A program made the translations under genes and the position numbers. A DNA stretch of 53,343 nt. Origin: Muribaculaceae bacterium Zag1 (GTDB lineage Bacteria > Bacteroidota > Bacteroidia > Bacteroidales > Muribaculaceae). Under the pieces are notes generated by a model. The model saw only the letters and a list, made by a program, of their open reading frames with translations. It did no database searches and was not told the DNA's origin. The stretch covers positions 1 to 53,343 of the forward strand of contig NWBJ01000070.1 in assembly GCA_002633115.1 (NCBI GenBank), read 5' to 3'. Positions 8,207-16,432 of the stretch are shown here, in pieces. How positions within the stretch are numbered: position 1 is the stretch's first letter; every line of letters begins with the position of its first letter.

Positions 8207-9850
8207 ATGAGCAAAATCGATGAAACCAAAGCTGCTCGCATCGAAGCCATCAAGGCTGACCTTGCCAAATACGGCATCAAGGATGTGAACGAAGTAATCT
8301 ACAACCCCAGCTACGAAGAACTCTACAAAGAGGAAACCCTCAAGTCTCTCGAAGGCTACGAGAAAGGCCAAGCTACCGAACTCGACGCCATCAACGTGAT
8401 GACCGGCGTGTACACCGGCCGTTCGCCCAAAGACAAGTTCATCGTCATGGACGAGACCTCAAAGGACACCGTATGGTGGACTACCCCCGAATATAAGAAT
8501 GACAACAAGCCCGCTACCGAAGAGGCTTGGAAGCAGTGCAAGGACCTCGCTCTCAACCAGCTCTCTGGCAAGAAGCTCTTCGTAGTCGACGGCTATTGCG
8601 GCGCCAACAAGGACAGCCGCATGGCAGTGCGCTTCATCATGGAGGTGGCTTGGCAGGCTCATTTTGTGAAGAACATGTTTATCCGCCCCAGCGAGGAGGA
8701 ACTCAAGGACTTCACCCCCGACTTCATCGTATACAACGCCTCAAAGGCTAAACTCGAGAACTACAAGGAGCTCGGCCTCAACAGCGAGACCGCAGTTGTC
8801 TTCAACCTCACCTCGCGCGAGCAAGTGATCATCAACACCTGGTACGGCGGCGAAATGAAGAAAGGTATGTTCTCAATGATGAACTACTACCTGCCTCTGC
8901 GCGGCATCGCTTCGATGCACTGCTCGGCCAACACCGACCTCAACGGCCAGAACACCGCTATCTTCTTCGGTCTCTCCGGCACCGGCAAGACCACTCTCTC
9001 GACCGACCCCAAACGTCTCCTCATCGGCGACGACGAGCACGGCTGGGACGACAAGGGCGTGTTCAACTTCGAGGGCGGCTGCTATGCCAAGGTTATCAAC
9101 CTCGACAAGGAAAGCGAGCCTGACATCTATAACGCTATCAAGCGCGACGCTCTGCTTGAGAACGTCACCGTCAACAAAGGCGGCAAGATCGACTTCAGCG
9201 ACAAGAGCGTGACCGAGAACACCCGCGTATCGTATCCTATCGACCACATCGAGATGATCGTACGCCCCGTATCGGCTGGCCCCGCTGCTAAGAATGTCAT
9301 CTTCCTGTCGGCCGACGCATTCGGCGTGCTGCCTCCCGTGTCAATCCTGACCCCCGAGCAGTGCAAGTACTACTTCCTGTCAGGCTTCACCGCCAAGCTC
9401 GCCGGCACAGAGCGCGGCATCACCGAGCCTACCCCCACATTCTCGGCTTGCTTCGGCCAGGCATTCCTGGAACTGCACCCCACCAAGTATGCTGAGGAGC
9501 TCGTTAAGCGCATGGAGCAGAGCGGCGCTAAGGCTTATCTGGTCAACACTGGCTGGAACGGCACTGGCAAGCGTATCTCGATCCGCGACACCCGCGGCAT
9601 CATCGACGCTATCCTCAACGGCGACATACTCACCGCTCCCACCAAGAAGCTCCCAATCTTCGACTTCGAGATCCCGACAGCTCTGCCCGGCGTAGATCCC
9701 GCCATCCTCGACCCGCGCGACACTTACGCCAACGTCGAAGACTGGAACACCAAGGCTAAAGACCTGGCTGGCCGCTTCATCAAGAACTTTGAGAAGTACA
9801 CCAACAACGAAGCTGGCAAGGCTCTCGTTCCCGCTGGTCCCCAACTCTAA
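8207..9850 (+). CDS. pckA: Phosphoenolpyruvate carboxykinase (ATP-type)
   Basis: This 547-residue enzyme interconverts oxaloacetate plus ATP with phosphoenolpyruvate plus CO2 and ADP. In Bacteroidales it mainly fixes CO2 on the way to succinate. Visible family motifs are [12 protein letters not shown] near residue 66, the P-loop [11 protein letters not shown] (Lys261) and the following metal-site stretch [24 protein letters not shown]. The length is normal for the ATP-dependent family. It is transcribed alone: its own promoter lies upstream and a classic terminator starts 12 nt after the stop. The strong bias to C- and G-ending codons suggests high expression. Confidence 0.97.
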   Translation: MSKIDETKAARIEAIKADLAKYGIKDVNEVIYNPSYEELYKEETLKSLEGYEKGQATELDAINVMTGVYTGRSPKDKFIVMDETSKDTVWWTTPEYKNDNKPATEEAWKQCKDLALNQLSGKKLFVVDGYCGANKDSRMAVRFIMEVAWQAHFVKNMFIRPSEEELKDFTPDFIVYNASKAKLENYKELGLNSETAVVFNLTSREQVIINTWYGGEMKKGMFSMMNYYLPLRGIASMHCSANTDLNGQNTAIFFGLSGTGKTTLSTDPKRLLIGDDEHGWDDKGVFNFEGGCYAKVINLDKESEPDIYNAIKRDALLENVTVNKGGKIDFSDKSVTENTRVSYPIDHIEMIVRPVSAGPAAKNVIFLSADAFGVLPPVSILTPEQCKYYFLSGFTAKLAGTERGITEPTPTFSACFGQAFLELHPTKYAEELVKRMEQSGAKAYLVNTGWNGTGKRISIRDTRGIIDAILNGDILTAPTKKLPIFDFEIPTALPGVDPAILDPRDTYANVEDWNTKAKDLAGRFIKNFEKYTNNEAGKALVPAGPQL

Positions 9851-9861
9851 AGAATAAGTAG

Positions 9862-9891
9862 AAGCCCGCGCCAATGGCGCGGGCTTTTTTT
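9862..9891 (+). terminator. pckA intrinsic terminator
   Basis: The stem GCCCGCGCC/GGCGCGGGC with a 3-nt loop is followed by a run of T residues, starting 12 nt after the pckA stop. This is a strong rho-independent terminator. Confidence 0.9.
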
Positions 9892-9906
9892 CATTTTAAG
9901 AACATC

Positions 9907-9983
9907 AGCACGTAAGCTTAACGTAACCACCCCTAAGGTGAAATTTATTTCTCTTAAGTGTGCTTACGTTAAGCTTACGTGCT
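9907..9983. repeat. 20-bp perfect inverted repeat between convergent genes
   Basis: The arm at 9907-9926 (AGCACGTAAGCTTAACGTAA) is an exact reverse complement of 9964-9983, with 37 nt between. It lies between the pckA terminator and the end of asnA. There is no T-run, so it is not a standard terminator. The inner 37 nt hold no promoter match. Confidence 0.7.
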
Positions 9984-9989
9984 TATGTT

Positions 9990-11030
9990 TCATCCCATTA
10001 GAGGCATGCCGGCGTCGGCGCATTGGCGACGCATCGAGGGGGGCCAGATACTGGATTGGGTCTCGCCGATGTGGCCCTTCTGGAGCAGGCACATGCAGAG
10101 ACGGCTCTGGCCGATGCCTCCGCCAATCGACAGCGGCAGCTTGCCCGACAGCAACTGCTGATGGAAATACAGGTCCTTGCGGTCGGTCTTGCCAGTGAGG
10201 ATGAGTTGACGCTCCATGGCAGCCGGATCCACGCGGATGCCCATCGACGACAGCTCGAGCGCGTGGCCCAGCACGGGATACCATATCATCAAATCGCCAT
10301 TGAGACCGGCCAGGCCGGTAGCCTCGTCGAGTGTGGTCCAATCATCATAGTCAGGAGCGCGCAGGTCGTGAGGCTGGCCGTCCGAGAGCTTGCCGCCGAT
10401 GCCGATGATAAAGACAGCGCCATACAGGCGGCAAATCTCATCTTCGCGCTCCTTGGGCGAGAGGTCAGGGTACATGGCCAGGAGTTGCTGGCTATGGATA
10501 AATGTCACCTCCTCGGGCAGATATGGCTTGATCTGGGGGTATTTCTCGCTGATGAAGAACTCGGTGCGCAGTATCGTATTGTAGATCTTGCGCACTATGC
10601 GCTTCAGGTAGTCGATGTTGCGATCCTCGGGGCGGATGGTGCGTTCCCAGTCCCACTGGTCGACATACATCGAGTGGATATTGTCAAGCTCTTCGTCGGC
10701 GCGGATAGCGTTCATATCTGTGACTACGCCATAGCCCGGCGGAATATCATATTCGGCCAGGGTGAGGCGTTTCCACTTGGCCAGTGAGTGCACGACTTCG
10801 GCAGTGGCCTCGTCCATATCCTTTATGGGGAAGGTGACGGGGCGCTCCACGCCGTTGAGGTCGTCGTTGATGCCGAGGCCGCGCAGCACAAACAGCGGAG
10901 CGGTAACTCGGCGCAGCCTCAACTCAGTGCTGAGGCTGTCGAGAAAGAAATCTTTGATTAGCTTGATCGCCTGCTCGGTCTGCTTGAGATCGAGCAATGG
11001 GCGATAGCCGTCGGGAATCTGTACTTTCAT
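9990..11030 (-). CDS. asnA: Aspartate-ammonia ligase (asparagine synthetase A)
   Basis: This 346-residue enzyme makes asparagine from aspartate, ammonia and ATP in the cytoplasm. The protein is recognisable along its length as the class II aminoacyl-tRNA synthetase-like AsnA family: the N-terminal VTAPLFVLRGLGINDDLNGVE, then VVHSLAKWKR, the MYVDQWDWE segment, and the C-terminal glycine-rich LSIGGGIGQSRLCM active-site strand. Its ATG overlaps the manA stop by 4 nt (ATGA), so the two are translationally coupled in one operon. The length is normal for the Bacteroidales form. Confidence 0.95.
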   Translation of the reverse strand: MKVQIPDGYRPLLDLKQTEQAIKLIKDFFLDSLSTELRLRRVTAPLFVLRGLGINDDLNGVERPVTFPIKDMDEATAEVVHSLAKWKRLTLAEYDIPPGYGVVTDMNAIRADEELDNIHSMYVDQWDWERTIRPEDRNIDYLKRIVRKIYNTILRTEFFISEKYPQIKPYLPEEVTFIHSQQLLAMYPDLSPKEREDEICRLYGAVFIIGIGGKLSDGQPHDLRAPDYDDWTTLDEATGLAGLNGDLMIWYPVLGHALELSSMGIRVDPAAMERQLILTGKTDRKDLYFHQQLLSGKLPLSIGGGIGQSRLCMCLLQKGHIGETQSSIWPPSMRRQCADAGMPLMG

Positions 11031-11980
11031 ATTCTTGCTGTAATCAGGGTAGCCAGGCCGTCGGCCGAGAGGGTGACAGCTGAGGCTGACACAAGGGCGG
11101 TCATGCCGGGACGCATGTGCAGGCGCTCGCCATCTGACTCGATGGTGCAGTCGCCATCAAGACACATCACGATGGTGAATGATTCTGACGAGTGACGCAG
11201 CGGGGTCTCGCCCTCTACGGCCACGCGGTCAACGATGAAATAGGGACATTTCACCAGTTCGGTCTCGCCCTTGGCTTGGCGGTCATAGTCGCTGGTGTAC
11301 GATGGATATACTGTATAGTCAATCGCGTCTTTGGCAAGCTCGGTGTGCAATTCGCGGGGATTGCCCTGGGCATCGCGGCGGTCAAAGTCGTAGACGCGGT
11401 ATGTGATATCGCTTGTCTCTTGTATCTCAGCGAGCAGGTTGCCTGCGCCGATGGCGTGGATGCGGCCAGCTGGCAGGAAGAAGAGATCGCCGGGATGTGA
11501 ATCATGCTTGGCGATGACATCCATAATCTTGTTTTCGGCCACCAGCTCGGTGTATTTGTCGGGGTCGATTTGCTCTGACAGGCCGGCATAGATTTTGGCG
11601 TCCTTGTCTGTGTCCATGATGTACCACATCTCGGTCTTTCCGAGGCTGTTGTGGCGCTTCTCGGCCAGTGCGTCATCGGGGTGAACCTGCACCGACAGGT
11701 CTTGCTTGGCGTCGATGATTTTGACGAGCAGGGGGAACTTGTTGCCAAAGCGGGCATAGACCTCTTTGCCCACAAGGTCGCCCTTGTATTTGTCGATGAG
11801 CTCGGGCAGCTTCATGCCTTTGTCGTTACCGTCGGCCACGACGGATTCATGGCCGGGCACGCCTGAGATTTCCCAGCTTTCGCCGATACACTCTTGGTCA
11901 GTGACGATGCCCTTGAGGGCCTTGATTTTTTCGCCACCCCAGATTACTGATTTTAGGTAGGGGAGAAAAGTATATATCAT
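11027..11980 (-). CDS. manA: Mannose-6-phosphate isomerase, type I, small form
   Basis: This 317-residue zinc-dependent enzyme interconverts mannose-6-phosphate and fructose-6-phosphate. Family motifs include SVQVHPDD, GKTEMWYI and FFLPAGRIHAIGAGNLLAEIQE, which hold the metal-binding Gln/His/Glu residues, and YRVYDFDRRD. The start at 11980 (MIYTFLPYLKSVIWGG) is chosen because homologues begin this way. A longer frame from 12037 would translate the heptameric repeat leader. Four GTTATGA-type heptads end just before this ATG. It shares an operon with asnA and a promoter at 12035-12065. Confidence 0.92.
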   Translation of the reverse strand: MIYTFLPYLKSVIWGGEKIKALKGIVTDQECIGESWEISGVPGHESVVADGNDKGMKLPELIDKYKGDLVGKEVYARFGNKFPLLVKIIDAKQDLSVQVHPDDALAEKRHNSLGKTEMWYIMDTDKDAKIYAGLSEQIDPDKYTELVAENKIMDVIAKHDSHPGDLFFLPAGRIHAIGAGNLLAEIQETSDITYRVYDFDRRDAQGNPRELHTELAKDAIDYTVYPSYTSDYDRQAKGETELVKCPYFIVDRVAVEGETPLRHSSESFTIVMCLDGDCTIESDGERLHMRPGMTALVSASAVTLSADGLATLITARI

Positions 11981-11981
11981 A

Positions 11982-12009
11982 GTTATGAGTTGTGAGTTAT
12001 GAGTTATGA
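11982..12009 (-). repeat. Heptameric tandem repeat upstream of manA
   Basis: Four 7-bp units are present (GTTATGA, GTTGTGA, GTTATGA, GTTATGA on the plus strand; TCATAAC on the coding strand). They occupy the leader and end 1 nt before the manA start codon, where a ribosome binding site would normally be. Confidence 0.85.
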
Positions 12010-12034
12010 GACTCGTTACTGGAAACCTATGGTG

Positions 12035-12065
12035 CAAAGGTACGAATTATTTGCGGCATAACAAA
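12035..12065 (-). promoter_or_regulatory. manA-asnA promoter
   Basis: Minus strand: TTTG (12062-12065), 19-nt spacer, TACCTTTG (12035-12042). This is a near-ideal Bacteroidales promoter, giving a leader of about 48 nt that is mostly heptameric repeat. Confidence 0.7.
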
Positions 12066-12076
12066 ATAAAACGAGA

Positions 12077-12096
12077 CCGCTGATGCGTCACAGCGG
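12077..12096 (-). terminator. Possible terminator of tRNA-Asp
   Basis: CCGCTG (12077-12082) and CAGCGG (12091-12096) form a 6-bp stem. Read on the minus strand it is followed by a T-rich stretch. It lies downstream of tRNA-Asp but over 200 nt away, so it may instead insulate the manA promoter. Confidence 0.35.
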
Positions 12097-12172
12097 CCTG
12101 TTAACAATCTTATGATAAAATTTTACAATATGTGAAAAACCCTCCGAGGTAGCCTATGTGCATGGATTGAGG

Positions 12173-12251
12173 TATGTCCTTATGTTTCTTAAGTCCTTGT
12201 GGTTTTATGTCCTTGTGGTTTTGCGGTCTCAGAGCCGTTTACGGCTCGCTT
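12173..12251. repeat. Composite intergenic element, copy A
   Basis: Repeats of ATGTCCTT(A/G)TGGTTTT lead into GGTCTCAGAGCC, a GAGCCG-TTTA-CGGCTC hairpin (12232-12247) and GCTTA. The same arrangement recurs at 18898-19008. Here it lies between tRNA-Asp and the manA promoter. I see no gene in the 11981-12321 gap. Confidence 0.65.
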
Positions 12252-12321
12252 ACAAACAAAAAAAAGAATGAGTAAAGCAACCAACAAGTTGATTGACAAT
12301 TACTCATTCTCCTCTCTCCTC

Positions 12322-12398
12322 TGGCGGTGCCGACGAGACTCGAACTCGCGACCTCCGGCGTGACAGGCCGGCATTCTAACCGACTGAACTACAGCACC
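12322..12398 (-). tRNA. tRNA-Asp (anticodon GTC)
   Basis: The minus strand folds into a full cloverleaf: acceptor GGTGCTG/CGGCACC with one G-T pair, anticodon stem CCGGC/GCCGG around loop CTGTCAC (anticodon GTC), a TTCGAGT T-loop, discriminator G and an encoded CCA. Its promoter is at 12460-12491. Confidence 0.97.
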
Positions 12399-12459
12399 TC
12401 ATTAGATTTGCATCCCAGAACTCAGTCGCTCTTGACCTCGTTGTTTCTGTTTTGCGTTG

Positions 12460-12491
12460 CAAAGTTACGGACTATTTTTGAATCCACCAAA
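12460..12491 (-). promoter_or_regulatory. tRNA-Asp promoter
   Basis: Minus strand: TTTG (12488-12491), 20-nt spacer, TAACTTTG (12460-12467), about 60 nt upstream of the mature 5' end. Confidence 0.65.
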
Positions 12492-12565
12492 TATTTTTTG
12501 AAAAATTTTCAAGAAAAATGAATTTTCTTTGTAACTCTCTGATAATCAATAGTGGTCAAAAAGCA

Positions 12566-13696
12566 TTATTTTTTACGCCTTACCGAGCGTGTAGCGCTCG
12601 ATGACGAGGATTTGACCTTGGTCTCCTTGACTTTTGTCTTCTTGGTCTTCTCTTTTTTGGTTGAGCGAGCAGTCTTGCGCGTAGCTTTCTTGTCATCACT
12701 CGAGCTGGCTGCTGCCGCAGCGGCGATGTCGCCCAACGATGTCGAATCAGCGGGAGCCGCTGCTGCGGCAGCTTCGCGTGCCTCACGCGCTGCTATGATC
12801 TCCTCGCGATTGGGCACCCACAGCTTGGACTCAAAGCCGTCCAGGCGAGCCTGGATGCTGTCCTGAGCGCGCTTCATATCGTCAGGATCCTCATAGAGCT
12901 GACCCATCGACTTGTTCTTCAGATTACGAGTCTTGTAAATCTCGCCATCATACATATTGAGGGTGAAAAAGTCGTCGTAGGTGCAAGTGGGCAGGTTGTT
13001 GTCATCATCGATGAAAATCTCTTGCTGGGCCAGATAGGGACGCAAGTCAGAATACTTGATCCAGAACATAGGGTATTTCTGAGCCTCTCCTCCAAAGTCG
13101 GCCGAGCGGTGCAAGCGAGGACAGATGGCCTCGACACGCGTCTTCATGCGGTTGTTGCGGTTGTCAAACTCCCACTTCTCGATGATATAGTAGCTGAGCA
13201 CCTCGTTGGTGGGCACATCGCTCTCTTGAATCTCAAACTTGGGATTCTTCTCGGTCGACCCCTTGGCCTCGGTATAATATATGTAGAAGCGGTCGAGCTG
13301 GTCGCGCACCTTCACCTTGTATTCATCTGTAAAGATTTCGCGGCCATCGAGATATTCATAAGCCGGGATTTGCCCATTGGCAAGCAGGCGCAGGATAATG
13401 CGGAACAGATTCTCATCGCCGTCAACCAAATCCTCGGGGAAATAGAGCGGTGCATTAGCGTCCTTGTTGAGATCGAGCTCGCGATAAATCACGCGCATCC
13501 ACTGCACATCGCCCTCGCTGAGCGATGAGTTGTCATCGCCAAGCTTCTGCTTCATGCGATCAGTGACTCCAGGAGTGGAGGTTTCAGCTTGTTTCTGAGC
13601 CGCGTCGCGGCGCCTTACTCCAGAATTGGTGCTCTCCTGAGCCATTGCTGTGAGCGAGGCGGCAAGCGCTAAGCCGTATATTAAGAGTCGTTTCAT
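12566..13696 (-). CDS. gldN: T9SS ring/trans-envelope component GldN (PorN)
   Basis: This 376-residue periplasmic protein has a cleavable signal peptide (LLIYGLALAASLTAMAQ). In the T9SS, GldN/PorN associates with the GldK lipoprotein ring on the periplasmic face of the outer membrane. The core, about residues 60-300, carries GldN-like segments (WMRVIYRELDLNKDANAPLY, YYIIEKWEFD, KYSDLRPYLAQQ, YDDFFTLNMYDGEIY). The last 75 residues are an unusual low-complexity tail, Ala-rich and then Lys/Ser/Arg-rich, ending in SVRRKK. Start 13696 is preferred over 13705 because the Lys-Arg signal start follows directly. It is the last gene of the T9SS operon, 16-26 nt after gldM depending on the start chosen. 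Confidence 0.9.
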   Translation of the reverse strand: MKRLLIYGLALAASLTAMAQESTNSGVRRRDAAQKQAETSTPGVTDRMKQKLGDDNSSLSEGDVQWMRVIYRELDLNKDANAPLYFPEDLVDGDENLFRIILRLLANGQIPAYEYLDGREIFTDEYKVKVRDQLDRFYIYYTEAKGSTEKNPKFEIQESDVPTNEVLSYYIIEKWEFDNRNNRMKTRVEAICPRLHRSADFGGEAQKYPMFWIKYSDLRPYLAQQEIFIDDDNNLPTCTYDDFFTLNMYDGEIYKTRNLKNKSMGQLYEDPDDMKRAQDSIQARLDGFESKLWVPNREEIIAAREAREAAAAAAPADSTSLGDIAAAAAASSSDDKKATRKTARSTKKEKTKKTKVKETKVKSSSSSATRSVRRKK

Positions 13697-13721
13697 CCGT
13701 AACAACTGTATTGTGTGTTGC

Positions 13722-15287
13722 TTAATTTACTAGAACTTCCATCGGCGACAAGTCGCGAGTGGTGCCATCGGGGCCCGAGGCCTTGATGCTGGAGATATAG
13801 AATCGCTTGCCGCGGGTCAAGCGCTGGATCTGCTGCTTCTGAGCTGCCGAGAAGCGAGCGCCGTCGCTGTTTTGCGGTATGGCGTTGCCCATCGAGTCGA
13901 ACATCACAGTCTGGAAACTGATGACATTGAACTTGGTATCAATCAGACCGTCGTCGATAGCCGCCTCGAGTGTCTCCACGCCCATAATCAGAGCCTTGGC
14001 GATGGGCTTGCCACCCTTGTACTGGTCAGTCTGGCCCTTCTGGTCGGTGAAGGTGAAATAGGCAGTAGGGTCAGGCAGCTTGCGCACGCGGAATGTCTGG
14101 TTGGCCACATTGGTCGAGCGGCCATCCATCTGCGCTGTCACTGTCAGCACTGCATCAGTGCCAACGGTCTGAGGCTTGGCAATCCAGTGGTCGCCCTCGC
14201 GAGTGAGGGTGCCGTTGGTCATGGTGGCAGAGATGCCCGACATCGGCACACCCGGCACCGAGATGCTGATCGGATTGTTGATGCCGGCGTACAACACGTT
14301 CATCATCGTAGCCGACACGGTAGCCATAGGCTCGATTACTGTGTACGACGAGGTGAAGTCATGCCTGGTGGTAGTGCCATCGCCATGCTGCACCTGCAGA
14401 TAGCCAGTGTAGTCAAATGTGCCAGTCGAGTTGGCCGGAATCTGGTACATGCCCTGCTGGTCGCCGAGCTCCTTGTCATTTATAAATATGGTGGGCCTCT
14501 GGGTGGTATCCACGGCTGCAAGCACGATGTTGGCGGCATAGGTGCCACCGCGCATCACGATGCGCGACTGCGGAATCACAAAGGCGTTAATCTCATTGAC
14601 GCGCACGTCGCCGGCGTCAATCTGAGCGTACAGGTTGCCCAGGGCCTCGCCCTCGGCATAGAGTATGTCGTTTTGCAACTTGGTGAGCAGCGTGATGGCT
14701 GCCACAGTCGGCTTCTGGTCAAATTGGGCCTCCTCCCATTGCTGGGGCGTGAGAGTGCCTTTCAGGGGGATAGGGTCGGTCGAGAGGGCCTTCATGATGT
14801 TGGCTTGCTTGACCGAGTCGGGCATCAGCGCGGCGATGTATTGGCGATAGGTATCGATGCGGTGGCGCAGCACAGTGCCTCGCATAGTGCCGGGCGCGAG
14901 CATAGTCACCGATGCTGCCTCGAGGTCGTCGCGGCTGATGATATTGTTGGGGTCGCCATTCTTGCCATCGGCCGCACGCACAATCGCATACTTGAGCGAA
15001 TCGACATAGGCGTAGAGGGCGCCCGTTATGTCGCGCACCTCGGTGGCCTTGTCCAGCCACATCTGACCTTTCTCCGGGTTAATTGCCGCGAAGTCAGATA
15101 TCTGGTTGTAAATGCCCTCGTTGCGATTATCAACGTTGCTGTTTGATCGGTTCAGGCCATCATGCACCTGAGTGAATCCGTCGAGCACGTCGCTCGACAC
15201 ATTCAGCGCAAGCATGGCCGTCAGCACGATGTACATCAGGTTGATCATCTTCTGACGTGGCGAGAGGCGAGTCGTATTTGCTCCCAT
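13722..15287 (-). CDS. gldM: T9SS motor component GldM (PorM)
   Basis: This 521-residue inner-membrane protein has one N-terminal transmembrane helix (residues about 14-34, INLMYIVLTAMLALNVSSDV) preceded by SPRQKM, which is the GldM signature. A long periplasmic part follows, with repeated beta domains. With GldL it forms the proton-driven rotary motor that energises T9SS export, and its periplasmic shaft contacts the GldK/GldN ring. It lies 3 nt after the gldL stop and 16 nt or slightly more before gldN, so these genes are tightly coupled. Length and layout match the family. Confidence 0.93.
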   Translation of the reverse strand: MGANTTRLSPRQKMINLMYIVLTAMLALNVSSDVLDGFTQVHDGLNRSNSNVDNRNEGIYNQISDFAAINPEKGQMWLDKATEVRDITGALYAYVDSLKYAIVRAADGKNGDPNNIISRDDLEAASVTMLAPGTMRGTVLRHRIDTYRQYIAALMPDSVKQANIMKALSTDPIPLKGTLTPQQWEEAQFDQKPTVAAITLLTKLQNDILYAEGEALGNLYAQIDAGDVRVNEINAFVIPQSRIVMRGGTYAANIVLAAVDTTQRPTIFINDKELGDQQGMYQIPANSTGTFDYTGYLQVQHGDGTTTRHDFTSSYTVIEPMATVSATMMNVLYAGINNPISISVPGVPMSGISATMTNGTLTREGDHWIAKPQTVGTDAVLTVTAQMDGRSTNVANQTFRVRKLPDPTAYFTFTDQKGQTDQYKGGKPIAKALIMGVETLEAAIDDGLIDTKFNVISFQTVMFDSMGNAIPQNSDGARFSAAQKQQIQRLTRGKRFYISSIKASGPDGTTRDLSPMEVLVN

Positions 15288-15290
15288 CGC

Positions 15291-16247
15291 TTATGCCTCC
15301 TCTGCTTGACGCACGGGCTCTGGAGTGCCAGGTGCTTGCCCTGCCATCATGGGGTTGTACATATTGATGGTCATCGCGGTGATCATCTTCTCATATACCT
15401 GGTTGAGCTGCTGCATGTAGCGGGCCATCTTCTCGGTCTCCTCACAGTACTTGACGCTCTGGGCAGCCGACTTCTCAAACATGTCGCGGATGTCCTTGAT
15501 GCCACGGTTCACGCGGTCGATAGCGTCGAGCTGGCTCGAGATGCTCTTGAGCTGTATCTCGTAGATGGTGTTGAGGCCGTCGATGTTGCGGTTGAGGCTC
15601 TTCATCTGCTCGACATAGCCCGACGAGCTGTCGCTGATTTCAGCGCTATTCTGAGTGATAGCCTCGTAGCTCTGCAGCAGGGTGTCTGACACGCCGTTGA
15701 GCGCGGCAGTGGTCTCGCGCAGATGCTGCATCTCAGTGGCGAGCGAAGCCATCTGGTCGAGGTACTGCTGGGTCGAGGCCACAGTGTCGGCCACGCATGA
15801 TTCCTGGGTCACTGTCGGCGCGGTGATGGGCTGCGGCGCCACATGGCCCTCGATGGGCATGGCATTTCCGCCAGCGTTGGCGCTGCCAGTGATTACCACG
15901 GCTCCGCCGTCGCCATTGCCACCGGCGATGATCACACCGCCGCCTTCGCCGCCACCCTTGAAGTCGGGAGCGTCCTCGGGATTCTTGGTGTCAAGCACGG
16001 GAAATACTGTCTCCCACTTGTATTCCTTAGGCGGACGGTCAAAAGCTGTGAGCACAAACATAAGCACCTCGGTGCCCATGCCTATCGACAGCAGGGCGTT
16101 GCCGCCCGGCAAGTGGAGGATTTTGAAGAGTGCGCCCCAGATTACGATAGCGGCGCCGATGCTATATGCGAAATTGAAGAAGCGCTGCCCTTTCTCGCTG
16201 GAGATGAAAGCGGCAATACCACGCTTATATTTTGTTACTGTTGTCAT
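15291..16247 (-). CDS. gldL: T9SS motor component GldL (PorL)
   Basis: This 318-residue protein has two transmembrane helices, about residues 26-44 and 51-69 counted from MTTVTKYKRG, and a cytoplasmic C-terminal part. Glu60 lies inside helix 2 (GMGTEVLMFVL) at the place of the conserved GldL glutamate implicated in proton flow. Start 16247 is preferred: the longer frame from 16274 would translate a dispersed palindromic element (TACCCCGTAGGGG then GTTTCAT). The Gly-rich linker at about residues 100-145 precedes coiled-coil-like sequence. A 185-nt gap with heptameric repeats separates it from gldK. Confidence 0.93.
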   Translation of the reverse strand: MTTVTKYKRGIAAFISSEKGQRFFNFAYSIGAAIVIWGALFKILHLPGGNALLSIGMGTEVLMFVLTAFDRPPKEYKWETVFPVLDTKNPEDAPDFKGGGEGGGVIIAGGNGDGGAVVITGSANAGGNAMPIEGHVAPQPITAPTVTQESCVADTVASTQQYLDQMASLATEMQHLRETTAALNGVSDTLLQSYEAITQNSAEISDSSSGYVEQMKSLNRNIDGLNTIYEIQLKSISSQLDAIDRVNRGIKDIRDMFEKSAAQSVKYCEETEKMARYMQQLNQVYEKMITAMTINMYNPMMAGQAPGTPEPVRQAEEA

Positions 16248-16266
16248 CTTATATTTTTGAGCTATA

Positions 16267-16287
16267 TGAAACACCCCCCTACGGGGT
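16267..16287 (-). repeat. Dispersed palindromic element (TACCCCGTAGGGG + GTTTCAT), copy 1
   Basis: On the minus strand TACCCCGTAGGGG is followed by a short G/T stretch and GTTTCAT. The same motif is at 28352-28371 and 28402-28422. Here it lies in the leader of gldL, about 20 nt before its start. Confidence 0.7.
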
Positions 16288-16327
16288 AAGCCGGATGGTC
16301 CTTTGACTTTATCACTGCGTCAGCCAC

Positions 16328-16418
16328 TTTTGACTTTTGACTTTTGACTCTTGACTCTTGACTTTTGACTTTTGACTTTTGACTTTTGACTCTTGACTTT
16401 TGACTTTTGACTTTTGAC
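16328..16418 (+). repeat. Heptameric tandem repeat (TTTTGAC)13 between gldK and gldL
   Basis: Thirteen 7-bp units of TTTTGAC, three of them with the TCTTGAC variant, are preceded by CCAC. Unlike the other tracts, the TTTTGAC strand is opposite to the downstream gene (gldL, minus), so its leader reads GTCAAAA. A 9-bp hairpin (TCAAAGCGC/GCGCTTTGA, 16423-16444) overlaps the gldK stop. Confidence 0.9.
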
Positions 16419-16432
16419 TTAATCAAAGCGCC

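Noticed and set aside
9938-10787. Plus-strand frames over asnA
   Set aside because: Antisense to a full-length AsnA with a coupled start; no recognisable domains.
13872-15146. 424-codon plus-strand frame opposite gldM
   Set aside because: Antisense to a well-supported GldM gene; the translation is His/Gly/Val-rich with no domain pattern, typical of an antisense frame in GC-rich DNA.
16328-16418. Possible CRISPR array in the regular repeats
   Set aside because: Units are 7 bp with no spacers and no cas genes are present; these are simple tandem repeats.
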